Shown one piece after another: positions 26,932-35,356 of a stretch of DNA of 64,000 bases (position 1 is the first letter of the stretch; the number at the start of each line of letters is the position of its first letter). A program made the position numbers and the translations under genes. The stretch is from AWTP1-13 sp963797005 (GTDB taxonomy: Bacteria; Pseudomonadota; Alphaproteobacteria; Rhizobiales; Hyphomicrobiaceae), in contig CAWCOF010000018.1 in assembly GCA_963797005.1 (NCBI GenBank), forward strand, positions 1 to 64,000, read 5' to 3'. The notes beneath the pieces are model-generated. The model did no database searches and was not told the DNA's origin. It was given only the letters and a program-made list of their open reading frames with translations.

Positions 26932-28242
26932 TCAATCCATTTCTCGAGCGAGGTCCGGTCGGCGCCCCAGGCTCACATGCCTCAGGCCAGCTTCGGCGCA
27001 TTGCGCCCGATCCAGGCAGGCGAACGGGTCGATCACGATGCGCCCGCGCAGCCGCGCAGCAATCTCCGACGGCCGGAGCTCCCTGAATTGCGGCCATGGC
27101 GTCGCGATGACTAGCGCATCGCCACCTTCGCAGGCTGCCAGCGCGTCGGCAGCCTGAGAGATGCGCGGATGCCAGTCGCTGCTCGGCGCCACGACGGGAT
27201 CGAAGGCCGTCACGGCAAATGGCTTCAGCGCCTGGAGCAGGGCGAGCGCGGGGGAATTCTTGGTCGAGTGGGTGTTCTCCTTATAGGCCAACCCCAGCAG
27301 GACAAGCTTCGGGTCTCTGGTCGTCGCCAGAACGTGCTCATGGACGGCACGCAGCAGCCACTCCCGGCGATAGCGACTGTTTCCCTGCCAGGCCTTGACG
27401 ACGCCCACGTCGGTCCCGAGTGCATCACCGAGCCGGATAACCGTCTCGAGATCGCGCTCCAGATTGCCGCCGGCGATTCCCAATCCCGGCGCAATGTACG
27501 CTCGAGGCCCGATGCGGGCATCGAGCCGGAGCGCCGGCACGATCTCGGACCAGTCCGCGCCCATCCTCTCGCAGATCCCGGCCAGCGTGTTGGCCGTCGC
27601 AACCGAGGCAACGAGACAGCAATTGATCGCGATTTTCGCAAGCTCGGCGCTCTCGTAGCGCATGGGCAGGATCGGGCAGCCGAAGGCCTGCAGGAACCTC
27701 GCCAACGCCGCCGGCAGGGGCCGGTCAGGCTCCCCGCAACCGACAATGAACCGTTCCGGCCGCGTGGCCCGTTCCACCGCGCGTCCGAAGATCAGTGTCT
27801 CGACCTGATAGAAGAGCCTAAGTCCAGGTCGCAGCCGGGCGCGCGTGAACCCGGGCGGCACCTGGCTCAGAATGACGATGGTCGCCGCCGGCGCAACGTG
27901 GCCGAAGGTGAGCCCGACGAGATCGGTCAGCGGTGCAAGATCGCTGTTGCCGCGATCGTCGGTCGGGACGTCCGGAGCAACATAGACGAGATCGCAATCC
28001 TCCAGACGCGACGGCTCGCTCGTGAACGATATCCGCGCGCGATTGGCGCACAGCAATTGCTCCAATCCAGGCTCCAGGACGGGCAGCCGGCCCGCTTCGA
28101 GTCCCGCGACCAGGGCGGAATCGGGCGCAAAGCCGATCGTCTGAAAGCCCTTGCTCGCGGCGGCGATGGCCGAGCACAGCCCGAGATGCGTCAGGCCGAC
28201 ATAGCCTATGCGCGGCAGAGCGTGCTCATGGCCGGCCTGCAC
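26932..28242 (-). CDS. UDP-glucose/GDP-mannose dehydrogenase-like protein lacking the catalytic cysteine
   Basis: The protein has 436 residues from the GTG at 28242, the first start after the neighbouring Gfo/Idh gene stop. The Rossmann motif is RIGYVGLTHLGL at 11-22, the family's VPTDD at about 92-96, then ESAELAKIAINCCLV at 198-211 and the central helix. The block that normally reads GGSCFPKD and carries the thiol nucleophile is GGNLERD at 258-264, with no cysteine. The C-terminal NAD/UDP-sugar domain (VLLGLAYKENTHSTKNSPAL) is complete. Without the cysteine the normal two-step oxidation to a sugar acid should not work. It may do a single oxidation or an epimerisation on an NDP-heptose. It is part of the minus-strand operon. 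Confidence 0.7.
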   Translation of the reverse strand: MQAGHEHALPRIGYVGLTHLGLCSAIAAASKGFQTIGFAPDSALVAGLEAGRLPVLEPGLEQLLCANRARISFTSEPSRLEDCDLVYVAPDVPTDDRGNSDLAPLTDLVGLTFGHVAPAATIVILSQVPPGFTRARLRPGLRLFYQVETLIFGRAVERATRPERFIVGCGEPDRPLPAALARFLQAFGCPILPMRYESAELAKIAINCCLVASVATANTLAGICERMGADWSEIVPALRLDARIGPRAYIAPGLGIAGGNLERDLETVIRLGDALGTDVGVVKAWQGNSRYRREWLLRAVHEHVLATTRDPKLVLLGLAYKENTHSTKNSPALALLQALKPFAVTAFDPVVAPSSDWHPRISQAADALAACEGGDALVIATPWPQFRELRPSEIAARLRGRIVIDPFACLDRAQCAEAGLRHVSLGRRPDLAREMD

Positions 28243-28253
28243 ATTCGATGGCG

Positions 28254-29162
28254 TCAGCCGACAGCCGGCTGAGCGTCCGCAAGCAGCCACACGTCGTTGT
28301 CCAGCGTCGTGGGCGCCCTTCGCGCGCACAAAGCTTTGAAGTGCGCGTATTCGAGCTCCCACGTCGGGTCGTTTTGCGCGAGCGTGACGCTTTCCTCGGA
28401 GGGGCGGCCGCTCGGCAGCACGCGCGTGCGCCTGATGAAGGTGGCGGGTCCCCATTTGCACAACGATTCGATGTGCGCGCTGCCACGCTCGGCAAGCACG
28501 TCGCAGGTGAAGTGGTTGCGCCACGACAGCAAGGTCATCTCGAGCTCGATCTTGGGCTGCGACCGCTCCGAGGCGATCACCACATGGTCCGGCGCACGGT
28601 TCTCGAAGCGGCTGGCCGACGTGACGCGAACGTCGTCGGCGATCTCGCCGAACCAGAATCGCGCCGTGTCGAGCAGATGCGAGCCCAGATCCGGGAGAAC
28701 ACCCGCACCGCGATCGCGCCAGGCGGACTCGCGGACGAGCCGCGCCGTCCCATTGCCGTAGAACATGCGGCACCGATAGATGCGGCCAAGCTCGCCCGAC
28801 TGCAGCAGCCCGCGCATGCGCACATAGTGCGGCTCGAAGCGATGATTGTAGGCGGTGTGGCAGACGGCACCGTTCTGCCGCGCCAGCGATTCGAGCGCAC
28901 GCAGCTGCTTTTCGGACTGCGCGAATAGAGGCTTTTCGACCAGCGCATGCTTGCCGTTGGCCAGCAAGTGATTGAGGATCTCGACCTTCGGCTCGTCGGG
29001 CACGCACACGATCGCGGCGTCATAGCGTTCGAGGGGACACTCGCGCAGATCGCGAAAATCAGCCTCCGCGGCGACGGGATCGACGATGGCGACCGCCTCG
29101 GCCCCGGCGACATGCCGGCGCTTGCGGCCCTGCACTCCGTACCCCACGATGATGACACGCAT
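28254..29162 (-). CDS. Gfo/Idh/MocA-family oxidoreductase
   Basis: The protein has 302 residues. The N-terminal Rossmann fold is MRVIIVGYGVQGRKR and the catalytic lysine motif is KHALVEKPL at about 92-100. TAYNHRFEPHYVRM and DLGSHLLDTARFWFG (the conserved D-x3-H) lie in the C-terminal domain. These enzymes oxidise or reduce a sugar hydroxyl or inositol with NAD(P). The reading frame ends as LLADAQPAVG, but another frame continues LRTLSRLSADAIECAGRP to 28226, a more typical tail. An extra base near 28283 may truncate the true C-terminus here by about ten residues. It is translated just upstream of the dehydrogenase-like gene, which it overlaps once repaired. Confidence 0.75.
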   Translation of the reverse strand: MRVIIVGYGVQGRKRRHVAGAEAVAIVDPVAAEADFRDLRECPLERYDAAIVCVPDEPKVEILNHLLANGKHALVEKPLFAQSEKQLRALESLARQNGAVCHTAYNHRFEPHYVRMRGLLQSGELGRIYRCRMFYGNGTARLVRESAWRDRGAGVLPDLGSHLLDTARFWFGEIADDVRVTSASRFENRAPDHVVIASERSQPKIELEMTLLSWRNHFTCDVLAERGSAHIESLCKWGPATFIRRTRVLPSGRPSEESVTLAQNDPTWELEYAHFKALCARRAPTTLDNDVWLLADAQPAVG

Positions 29163-29192
29163 GATCGGCCGCCGTCGCCAAGTCCCTCGCTG

Positions 29193-30755
29193 TCAGCAGT
29201 AGTTGACGTTGCGCTCGAACCTTTCGAGCTTGCCGATGACGTCCTCGGGACGGACCGGCACGTTGCCTTCGTGCGCGCATTCGATCGCGGCAGCGAAGGA
29301 ACCGAGCACGGCGCCGATCACGGGGCTCTTGGTGGCAAACAGCGCCAGCGCCGAATAGGCGAGCAAGGCATCGCCGGAGCCGACCGCATCGACGACGCGA
29401 TCGGCGAAAGTGTCGATGGCGAAGAAGGCCCGCACGTCCTCGTAGGTCTTGGGCACCGAGCGGAACGCCATCAGCCCACGCTCGCCCAGCTTCAGGAGGA
29501 GGCATTTGCAGCCTGCTTGACGGTAGAGATCGAGGCCGAGCGGGCGCACGACGGAATCCTGGTCGCCGAGCGCGAAGCGCGCCTCGCGCTCGTTGGGCGT
29601 GATCAGGTCGAAACCCCGGAACTCGAGGATGTTGCCCCAGCGGCTCGCCACCTGGCTGTCGGCGACGCGAAACGCTCCCTCGGGGATGGCCTGCGTAAGG
29701 GGCGGGATCGTCTCGCGGTTGAACACCCCATGGCGGAAGTCGCTGAAAACCACGATGTCCGACTGCGTGCCCCGAACCTGCTCGAGCAGGTGCTGCAGGA
29801 TGCGGCCGGAGATCGAGCGGTTGTCGAGCGTGTCCACCTTGAGGAGGTTGTAGCCGCCGGCAACGATGGCGTTCTTGTTGGTCGTGGGGCGTGTGCGGTC
29901 GATGATCGGCGTGCAGTTGACGCCTGCATCCTTCAGATCCTTGAGCGCGAACTCGGCAAGGGTGTCATCGCCGAGCACGGTGGAGAAGGTCACCTCGGCA
30001 CCGGCGGACTGCAGGTGCTTGGCGACGATGCCGGCGCCGCCCACGAAGTCCGTCCGTCCTTCCAGGCGGACACTCATCGTCGGCGTCTTCGTCATGCCGC
30101 CGATCAGCGTCGTGTGCGTATAGCTGTCGATGATCGTGTCGCCGACGACATGGACGCGAACGCCCTTGAGATCGTCCAACGCCCCGCGCAGGTCATCGAA
30201 GGACAGGCCTTCCGCCTCGAGCAGCGCCATCAGCTTCTCGGTCGCGATCGCCGGCGGCTCGCTCTCGATGATATGAGACGACGAGTAGACGATGTCGCCG
30301 GGCGTGAAGATGATCTCCCCGCCGTAGGCCTCGACCGCCTGTTTCTCCTCGGCCGTGCGCGGGTGCAGGCCGTCCTTGGTGTATTCGTAGCCCTTCGCGA
30401 AATAGTCGGGCTGGATGATGCCGATATTGCGCATCGGCGTCGGATCGTAGTCGACGACGACGAAGTCGACGCATTCGAGCGCCGCGAGATTGAACGCGCG
30501 CAACTCCTGCGGCACGTACGGGCGGAAGTTGGCCTTCGAGATGTGCGCGTCGGCAGTCAGGCTGGCGATCAGGATATCGCCCTTGCTCTTGGCGTAGAGC
30601 AAGTGCCGCACATGCCCCGGGTGCACGATGTCGAAGGTGCCATGGCACATGATCACCTTCTTGGAGCGCGGCCGCGGCCCCACGGCCCTGGCGAGCTCGG
30701 CGGCACTCTTGACCTTGTGGCTGACGATCTTGTGGCTGACAATTGTCTCGTTCAT
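29193..30755 (-). CDS. Nucleotidylyltransferase-PfkB kinase fusion, heptose-activating type
   Basis: The protein has 520 residues. Residues about 33-170 are a cytidylyltransferase-like nucleotidyltransferase with the HxGH motif at 45-48 (GTFDIVHPGHVRHL), and residues about 205-515 are a ribokinase/PfkB sugar kinase with GSGD at 459-462 (DAVGSGDALLAY) and an NKNAIV substrate loop. E. coli HldE has the same two activities with the kinase first and the nucleotidyltransferase last, so here the order is reversed. The expected chemistry is phosphorylation of a heptose 7-phosphate and transfer of a nucleotide. Its start overlaps the epimerase stop (ATGA). Nearby GmhA-like and GmhB genes support a heptose pathway. 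Confidence 0.75.
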   Translation of the reverse strand: MNETIVSHKIVSHKVKSAAELARAVGPRPRSKKVIMCHGTFDIVHPGHVRHLLYAKSKGDILIASLTADAHISKANFRPYVPQELRAFNLAALECVDFVVVDYDPTPMRNIGIIQPDYFAKGYEYTKDGLHPRTAEEKQAVEAYGGEIIFTPGDIVYSSSHIIESEPPAIATEKLMALLEAEGLSFDDLRGALDDLKGVRVHVVGDTIIDSYTHTTLIGGMTKTPTMSVRLEGRTDFVGGAGIVAKHLQSAGAEVTFSTVLGDDTLAEFALKDLKDAGVNCTPIIDRTRPTTNKNAIVAGGYNLLKVDTLDNRSISGRILQHLLEQVRGTQSDIVVFSDFRHGVFNRETIPPLTQAIPEGAFRVADSQVASRWGNILEFRGFDLITPNEREARFALGDQDSVVRPLGLDLYRQAGCKCLLLKLGERGLMAFRSVPKTYEDVRAFFAIDTFADRVVDAVGSGDALLAYSALALFATKSPVIGAVLGSFAAAIECAHEGNVPVRPEDVIGKLERFERNVNYC

Positions 30756-31774
30756 CAGGCTCTGCCCTCGGTCTCGAGCACGTCGAACCAGCGTCTCGTC
30801 GCTCGCGCGATCGAAGCGGAATCCCAAAGCGGCGCATCGCGCCAATGGTCGATGTCGGCCAGGACTTGGGCGACACCGTCCTCGAAGCCGACCTTCTGCC
30901 TCCAGCCGAGCTCACGCGTGATCTTGCCGATGTCGGCAAACGTGCAGTCGGGCTCGCCCGGGCGCTTGGGAATGTGAACGACGGGACCTCCCAGCAGCCG
31001 GACGAGCCGATTGACCGACTGCGGATTTCCGGCCCCGAGGTTCCACACCTGCCCCGCCAACGGCGATTGCGCGGCCAGCAGAAACGCCTCGGCGACATCG
31101 GTCGCATAGAGGAAATCGCGCGTCTGGCTCCCGTCCCCGACCACGGTGAAGGGTTTGCCCGCCAGCTTCTGCCTCAGGAAGACACCGAACACGGCGCCGT
31201 AGGCGCCCGATGTCCTCGCCCGCGTGCCGTAGGCATTGAAGATCCGGATCGAATTCACCGGCAGCCTGTAGACATCCTGCCAGTGGAAGGCGATCTGCTC
31301 GCCCTGATACTTGCTGAGCGCGTAGGGATACTGCGGGGATATCGGGTGGTCCTCGCGCGTCGGCGTCCGCGCCAGCCCGTAGCAGGACGAGGACGCCGCG
31401 TAGACGAACCTTGCCACCCCGCGCCCGTCGTTCGCGGCGCGGGCGCATTCGAGCACATGCACCGTTCCCAGCACGTTCGTGGACATGTAGTCGAGCGGTT
31501 GCTCGATGGAAGGAACGATGTCGCCGATGCCGGCGAAGTGGAACACGTAGACCGCGCCATCGAACAGCGGGTCGCCCGGAGCGAGGTGCCGAATGTCGGC
31601 AACGTGCAGCTCCACGTCCGCGTTGTCCGCGTGGCGGGCCAGATTGTTCTTGCGGCCGCCGACCAGGTTGTCGATGGCGCGTACGGCAAATCCGCGCTCC
31701 ACGAGGAGATCGACCATGTGACTGCCGATAAAGCCGGCGCCACCCGTGACGATTGCGATGGGCTTGCCGGTCAT
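30755..31774 (-). CDS. NAD-dependent nucleotide-sugar epimerase/dehydratase
   Basis: This is a 339-residue extended SDR. The NAD-binding GGAGFIGSH is at 11-19, the FHFAGIGD element is in the middle, and Tyr-x3-Lys is in PYALSKYQGE. SSSCYG carries the Ser. The RIFNAYGTRARTSGAYGAVF region is typical of UDP-glucose 4-epimerase and related enzymes. It starts at 31774 and its stop overlaps the downstream fusion-enzyme start by one base within ATGA. It sits between another epimerase and the heptose-activating enzyme, so the substrate is probably an NDP-heptose or an NDP-hexose made in this operon. Which carbon is inverted is unknown. Confidence 0.8.
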   Translation of the reverse strand: MTGKPIAIVTGGAGFIGSHMVDLLVERGFAVRAIDNLVGGRKNNLARHADNADVELHVADIRHLAPGDPLFDGAVYVFHFAGIGDIVPSIEQPLDYMSTNVLGTVHVLECARAANDGRGVARFVYAASSSCYGLARTPTREDHPISPQYPYALSKYQGEQIAFHWQDVYRLPVNSIRIFNAYGTRARTSGAYGAVFGVFLRQKLAGKPFTVVGDGSQTRDFLYATDVAEAFLLAAQSPLAGQVWNLGAGNPQSVNRLVRLLGGPVVHIPKRPGEPDCTFADIGKITRELGWRQKVGFEDGVAQVLADIDHWRDAPLWDSASIARATRRWFDVLETEGRA

Positions 31775-32769
31775 TGCACCCCAAGCTTCTTCATCGTTCT
31801 GACGTTGTAGTACCAGTCGTCGTCGAAGCTGTTCGGCAGCAGGTGATTGCGGAACGCGCGGGCCAGGTCGCGCACGGCATCCTCGATCGTGCGCTTGGGC
31901 TTGAACCCGAGCACACGGGTGATCTTGTCCGAGTTCACGTGATAGGAGCGGTTGTCGTCGGACGGCGTGGTGACGATCTTGATGCACGCCTGGCCCGGAG
32001 CCTCTTCCTCCACGACCTTCTTGGCGATCTGCGCGATGTTGCCGATCGAATGGTTCTGGAAGCCGATGTTGAAGGTTTGGCGGTGAACCTTGTCGTGGGG
32101 CGCCCGCAGCATCAGCTCGTAGGCGTCCACCATGTCCTCGATGTGCAGGTTCGGCCGCATCTGCGTGCCGCCGAACACGGTGATCGTCCCCTTGTTGACG
32201 GCGTGATTGGTGAGGATGTTGACGGAGAGATCGAGACGCGTGCGCGGGCTGTAGCCGCAAACCGTCGCCGGCCGCATCACTACGCTGGTGAAGTCGTCCG
32301 AGTTGTACTTCCACAGCAGCGGCTCGCAGAGGCCCTTGTATTTGTTGTAGAGCGTGAGCGGCAACAAAGGATGCTCCTCGGTGACGTCGGGCGAGTCGCT
32401 GACGCCGTAGACCGAGCTGGAGGAGCAATAGACGAACCGCTTCACCCCGGCGTTCCTGGCCGCCAGCACCATCGGCTCGAAGCAGTCATAATTGATCGTC
32501 TTCGAGAGGCCTTCGTCGAGCTCGAAGCTGGCATCGTTGGAGATGCAGGCAAGATGCAGGATCGCGTCGTGGCCCTTGAAGGCTTCCGCAAGCCTCTCCG
32601 TATCGCGGATGTCTCCCTTGATCACCTCGAGGTTCGGATCGTTCGGCAGCCGGCAGCCGAAATAGAGTGTGTCGTACACCGTGACCTTGTGGCCCCGCTG
32701 AAGCAATCGAGGCGTGAGGACATGACCCACGTAGCCGGCGCCGCCGGTGATGAACACTTTTTCGAACAC
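31771..32769 (-). CDS. NAD-dependent nucleotide-sugar epimerase/dehydratase
   Basis: This is a 332-residue extended SDR related to but distinct from the next gene. The nucleotide-binding motif is FITGGAGYVGHVLTP at 6-20. Catalytic Tyr and Lys are in LYNKYKGLCE (YxxxK) and the Ser block is YCSSSSVYGVSD. A conserved NLHIEDMVDAYEL marks the usual C-terminal substrate loop. The gene starts at 32769 and its stop overlaps the downstream epimerase start by four bases. Two epimerases in a row fit stepwise configuration changes of one activated sugar. It might also be a reductase or dehydratase. Confidence 0.8.
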   Translation of the reverse strand: MFEKVFITGGAGYVGHVLTPRLLQRGHKVTVYDTLYFGCRLPNDPNLEVIKGDIRDTERLAEAFKGHDAILHLACISNDASFELDEGLSKTINYDCFEPMVLAARNAGVKRFVYCSSSSVYGVSDSPDVTEEHPLLPLTLYNKYKGLCEPLLWKYNSDDFTSVVMRPATVCGYSPRTRLDLSVNILTNHAVNKGTITVFGGTQMRPNLHIEDMVDAYELMLRAPHDKVHRQTFNIGFQNHSIGNIAQIAKKVVEEEAPGQACIKIVTTPSDDNRSYHVNSDKITRVLGFKPKRTIEDAVRDLARAFRNHLLPNSFDDDWYYNVRTMKKLGVQ

Positions 32770-32798
32770 GATGGACCCCCGCGCTGCTTCCGACTTGC

Positions 32799-33533
32799 CT
32801 AGGCTGCGACCGGCACCGCTATGCTGAACCCGGCGGCCCGCGCGTCATTCCAGAACATCTTCACCGTCTCCAGCGAATAGACATTCTGGTCCTTGCCGAT
32901 CAGCTGCAGTTTCTTGATGACGTCGTTGGTCACGGTGATGATGCCGCAACCCACCTGGTCCGCCTGGAAGATGTTGAGCAGCTCGCGCGGGCTCGCCCAG
33001 AGCAGCTCCGCATTCGGGCGCACTTTCACGATGTGCGCTGCCGCCGCCATCAACGGCACCGGATCGATGCCGCAATCGGCGACCCGACCGGCAAACACCG
33101 AAATGATGGCGGGCGTGCCCGGGTGCAGGGCATCGCAAATCCTCTGCACCTGGTCGAGCGTGAACACGGCGGTGACATTGACCTGGACGCCACGCTTGGA
33201 GAGCCGGCTCACCAGCGGCCCGCAGAACTCGCCCTTGGTGTTCGTGACCGGGATCTTGACGTTGACGTTCCGCCCCCAGGACGCGATCTCGCGTGCCTGG
33301 TGCTCCATCTCGTCGAAGTCGTCGGCGAAGACCTCGAAGGAAACGGGGCGATCGGGAATCGCGGCAAGAACCTTGCGCGCAAACGCGACGTAGTCGGTGA
33401 TGCCGGCCGCCTTCATCAGGGTCGGGTTGGTCGTGAAGCCCTTGACCAGCGGATTGGCATAGAGCGCCTTCATCGCCGGCAGGTCCGCTCCGTCGGCGAA
33501 AATCTTCACCCTCAGTGATTGCAGATCCCGCAT
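32799..33533 (-). CDS. Transaldolase-family protein
   Basis: The protein has 244 residues, the short form of the transaldolase/fructose-6-phosphate aldolase fold. The Schiff-base lysine is in NVNVKIPVTNTKG at about residue 93. The substrate loop GFTTNPTLMKAAG at 32-44 and the SFEVFADD segment are diagnostic, as is ISVFAGRVADCGIDP near 143. It would interconvert sedoheptulose 7-phosphate, erythrose 4-phosphate, fructose 6-phosphate and glyceraldehyde 3-phosphate, or act as an aldolase. Its start overlaps the GmhB gene by 22 bases. Inside an NDP-heptose operon it could supply sedoheptulose 7-phosphate, which would be an unusual dedicated role. Confidence 0.8.
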   Translation of the reverse strand: MRDLQSLRVKIFADGADLPAMKALYANPLVKGFTTNPTLMKAAGITDYVAFARKVLAAIPDRPVSFEVFADDFDEMEHQAREIASWGRNVNVKIPVTNTKGEFCGPLVSRLSKRGVQVNVTAVFTLDQVQRICDALHPGTPAIISVFAGRVADCGIDPVPLMAAAAHIVKVRPNAELLWASPRELLNIFQADQVGCGIITVTNDVIKKLQLIGKDQNVYSLETVKMFWNDARAAGFSIAVPVAA

Positions 33534-34081
33534 TCTTGTTGCTCCTCTTTGCCCACGGTTCCCTCGAGAATGAACGGCATCGCATCGGCCAGCGAGCCGA
33601 CCACGACATCTGGACGTTCCGGTCGTTCTTCGCTGTAGCCGTAGTCGACGAAAGCGGTCCGGCAGCCGGCGGCTCTCCCCGCCGCAACATCGCGCCAGCG
33701 ATCGCCAATCATCCAGCTTCGCGCCAGGTCGATGGAATGCTCTTTGGCCGCCTCGATCAGCATTCCGGGTTTTGGCTTCCGGCAGGCGCAGCGGTCCTGA
33801 TCGACGTGGTAGCAGACCTTGACGGCATCCACCGTCAGCTGCCTTTGCAGGTGTTCGTGCATCTCCTCGACGACCCGGCGGGACTGCCGCCCGGCACCGA
33901 CATCGGGCTGGTTGGTGGCCACGATCACGGCGTACCGCGCCTCCCGCAGGCGGCTTATCGCCTCTGGCACCCCCGGGAAGATCACGAAATCTTCGATGCG
34001 CGTGGGGGCGTATGGTCGTCCGTCACGAACGATGCTCTCGTTGATGACCCCGTCCCGATCGAGGAATACGGCCGCCCTCAT
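33512..34081 (-). CDS. gmhB: D,D-heptose 1,7-bisphosphate phosphatase (GmhB-like)
   Basis: The protein has 189 residues of the HAD-IIIA phosphatase family. The nucleophile motif is FLDRDGVIN, with Asp8 and Asp10. The zinc-loop residues of GmhB are present: Cys90, His92, Cys98 and Cys100 (VCYHVDQDRCACRKPKPGM). MIGDRWRDVAAG carries the motif IV acids. It removes the 7-phosphate of heptose 1,7-bisphosphate, normally between the kinase and nucleotidyltransferase steps of ADP- or GDP-heptose synthesis. It is the first gene of the minus-strand operon that continues through transaldolase to the oxygenase-like gene. The promoter should be in 34082-34336, which holds an inverted repeat. Confidence 0.85.
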   Translation of the reverse strand: MRAAVFLDRDGVINESIVRDGRPYAPTRIEDFVIFPGVPEAISRLREARYAVIVATNQPDVGAGRQSRRVVEEMHEHLQRQLTVDAVKVCYHVDQDRCACRKPKPGMLIEAAKEHSIDLARSWMIGDRWRDVAAGRAAGCRTAFVDYGYSEERPERPDVVVGSLADAMPFILEGTVGKEEQQECGICNH

Positions 34082-34267
34082 TCCTCCGGTGCCCCCGCCA
34101 CCATTTCAGCCCGGTCCCCTGATGGGCTTGCGAGCCGGATCCCCTTGCCGCTCTTGCAGCTCGCTTGATCCGGCCGCTCAATCGGAGCGTCGACTTAGCA
34201 TGTGCTTTGATCCGCCACTGTCGGAGGCCGATTATTCCAGACCGGTTTCCACATTTTTCAAAACCGC

Positions 34268-34280
34268 GATATTGAATATC
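34268..34280. promoter_or_regulatory. Perfect inverted repeat GATATT-G-AATATC
   Basis: The 13-base element has six-base arms around a single G. It lies 187 bases upstream of the GmhB gene start, in an AT-rich patch. It is the longest of four GATAT-armed elements found in the locus (12564, 12760, 16952, 34268). Candidate operator; no regulator is known. Confidence 0.35.
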
Positions 34281-34336
34281 TCGCAACCTATACAGGTCTT
34301 GATTAGGAAGCGCGCGCTGGAATTTGCGCCGCTCAT

Positions 34337-35008
34337 CTAGAGAATTTCGTCGTCAATCTGCAGGACCGTCCACCAGTGCCACCCCGAATAGCCGGCCCGG
34401 CGAAACAATTGCAGCCAGCCCTCAGGCGTGTCGTAGCATCTCGCCGTCAGCATCCAGTCGAGGAAAGCCTCGCGCTCGAGCTCCGTCCGGTAGGCATCGA
34501 CCTGCACGAAGCCCCTACCCGGACACACGCGCTCGATCTCCCTGAGGGCACGCTCACAGCCTGAACGGTCGAGATTGTGGATGGTGTTGATCGCGAAGAC
34601 GGCGTCAAAAGAATTGTCGGGGAACGGGAGCCGATCGCAGCTGGCCTTCGTCAGGTGCCGCTTCGCGTCCGGATGTGCGTTCTCCAGGGCATAGTCCGAC
34701 ACATCGATCCCGACGACGTCCAGGCCCGGCAACGCCTCGCACAAGTCCTTGACGAAAAATCCCTTGGCGCAGCCGACATCGAGCACCCGGTCTCCCGGCT
34801 TCAGCTGCCAATGCCGGATCGCCCGCTCGGCAACCTTCTGCCACCGGCCGTCGTAGTGGTAGCCGCCATAGCCCTGCTCGCGCGTGCCGTCGAAGTATTC
34901 CTCTCCGAACTTCAGGGCCAGCCGACGGTTCTCCTCCTTGCCCGCCTTCCGGGCACCCACCGGGCGAGCACTTTTCGGCAAGGTACCGAGGAGGTCGAAG
35001 TCCCGCAC
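34337..35008 (-). CDS. SAM-dependent methyltransferase
   Basis: This is a 223-residue class I methyltransferase, probably of the Methyltransf_11 group. SAM-binding motif I is RVLDVGCAKGFFVKDL at about 73-88. Motif II region VVGIDVSDYAL follows and the catalytic-side block DAVFAINTIHNLDR is at about 134-147. Target is unknown, but UbiE-like and sugar methyltransferases look alike. It lies alone between the heptose operon (ATG at 34081 downstream on the same strand) and the divergent SIS-ABC operon. It may be the first gene of the minus-strand unit or separate; a 255-base gap suggests its own promoter. Confidence 0.75.
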   Translation of the reverse strand: MRDFDLLGTLPKSARPVGARKAGKEENRRLALKFGEEYFDGTREQGYGGYHYDGRWQKVAERAIRHWQLKPGDRVLDVGCAKGFFVKDLCEALPGLDVVGIDVSDYALENAHPDAKRHLTKASCDRLPFPDNSFDAVFAINTIHNLDRSGCERALREIERVCPGRGFVQVDAYRTELEREAFLDWMLTARCYDTPEGWLQLFRRAGYSGWHWWTVLQIDDEIL

Positions 35009-35356
35009 GATTCGCGCGCCTTCCGCAGTCGAGGAACGAGCATGCCCCGGCCTACCTCGCCGACGACACTTCCCGAGTACGCACGATAGGGACAGGGGTT
35101 TCCGGGCTCAACGGGCTTGCTTTGACAGAACGGAAAGCTCCACAGCTCGTTTTGCTTATCGCCCGCGCCGATGTCAGAATATGCTTCTATATAAGATGGA
35201 TGTTATCTGAAGACGGCCAGCATGCTTATCCAAGCGAGAGTGCGCGGCTGCGTTTGACTCCGTTTTTCGCGCCCTGATACTGCTCGGCAGCCGCTCGATT
35301 TCTTTCGGCCGCGCCGTCGAAGCCTTGGAAATCCCCAAAGAAGGACGGATCCCTCC
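35009..35356. other. Divergent intergenic region before the GmhA-like gene
   Basis: About 350 bases without a supported gene separate the methyltransferase from the SIS-domain gene. The part 35165-35215 is AT-rich (TATATAAGATGG) and is the likely promoter zone. I could not fix -35/-10 boxes or a GATAT palindrome as clean as the others. Confidence 0.5.

Noticed and set aside
28243..29007. An N-terminal extension of the dehydrogenase-like protein through the Gfo/Idh gene
   Set aside because: The frame is open but the extra 255 residues are antisense-like shadow text of a well-supported Gfo/Idh gene. The Rossmann motif begins right after the GTG at 28242.
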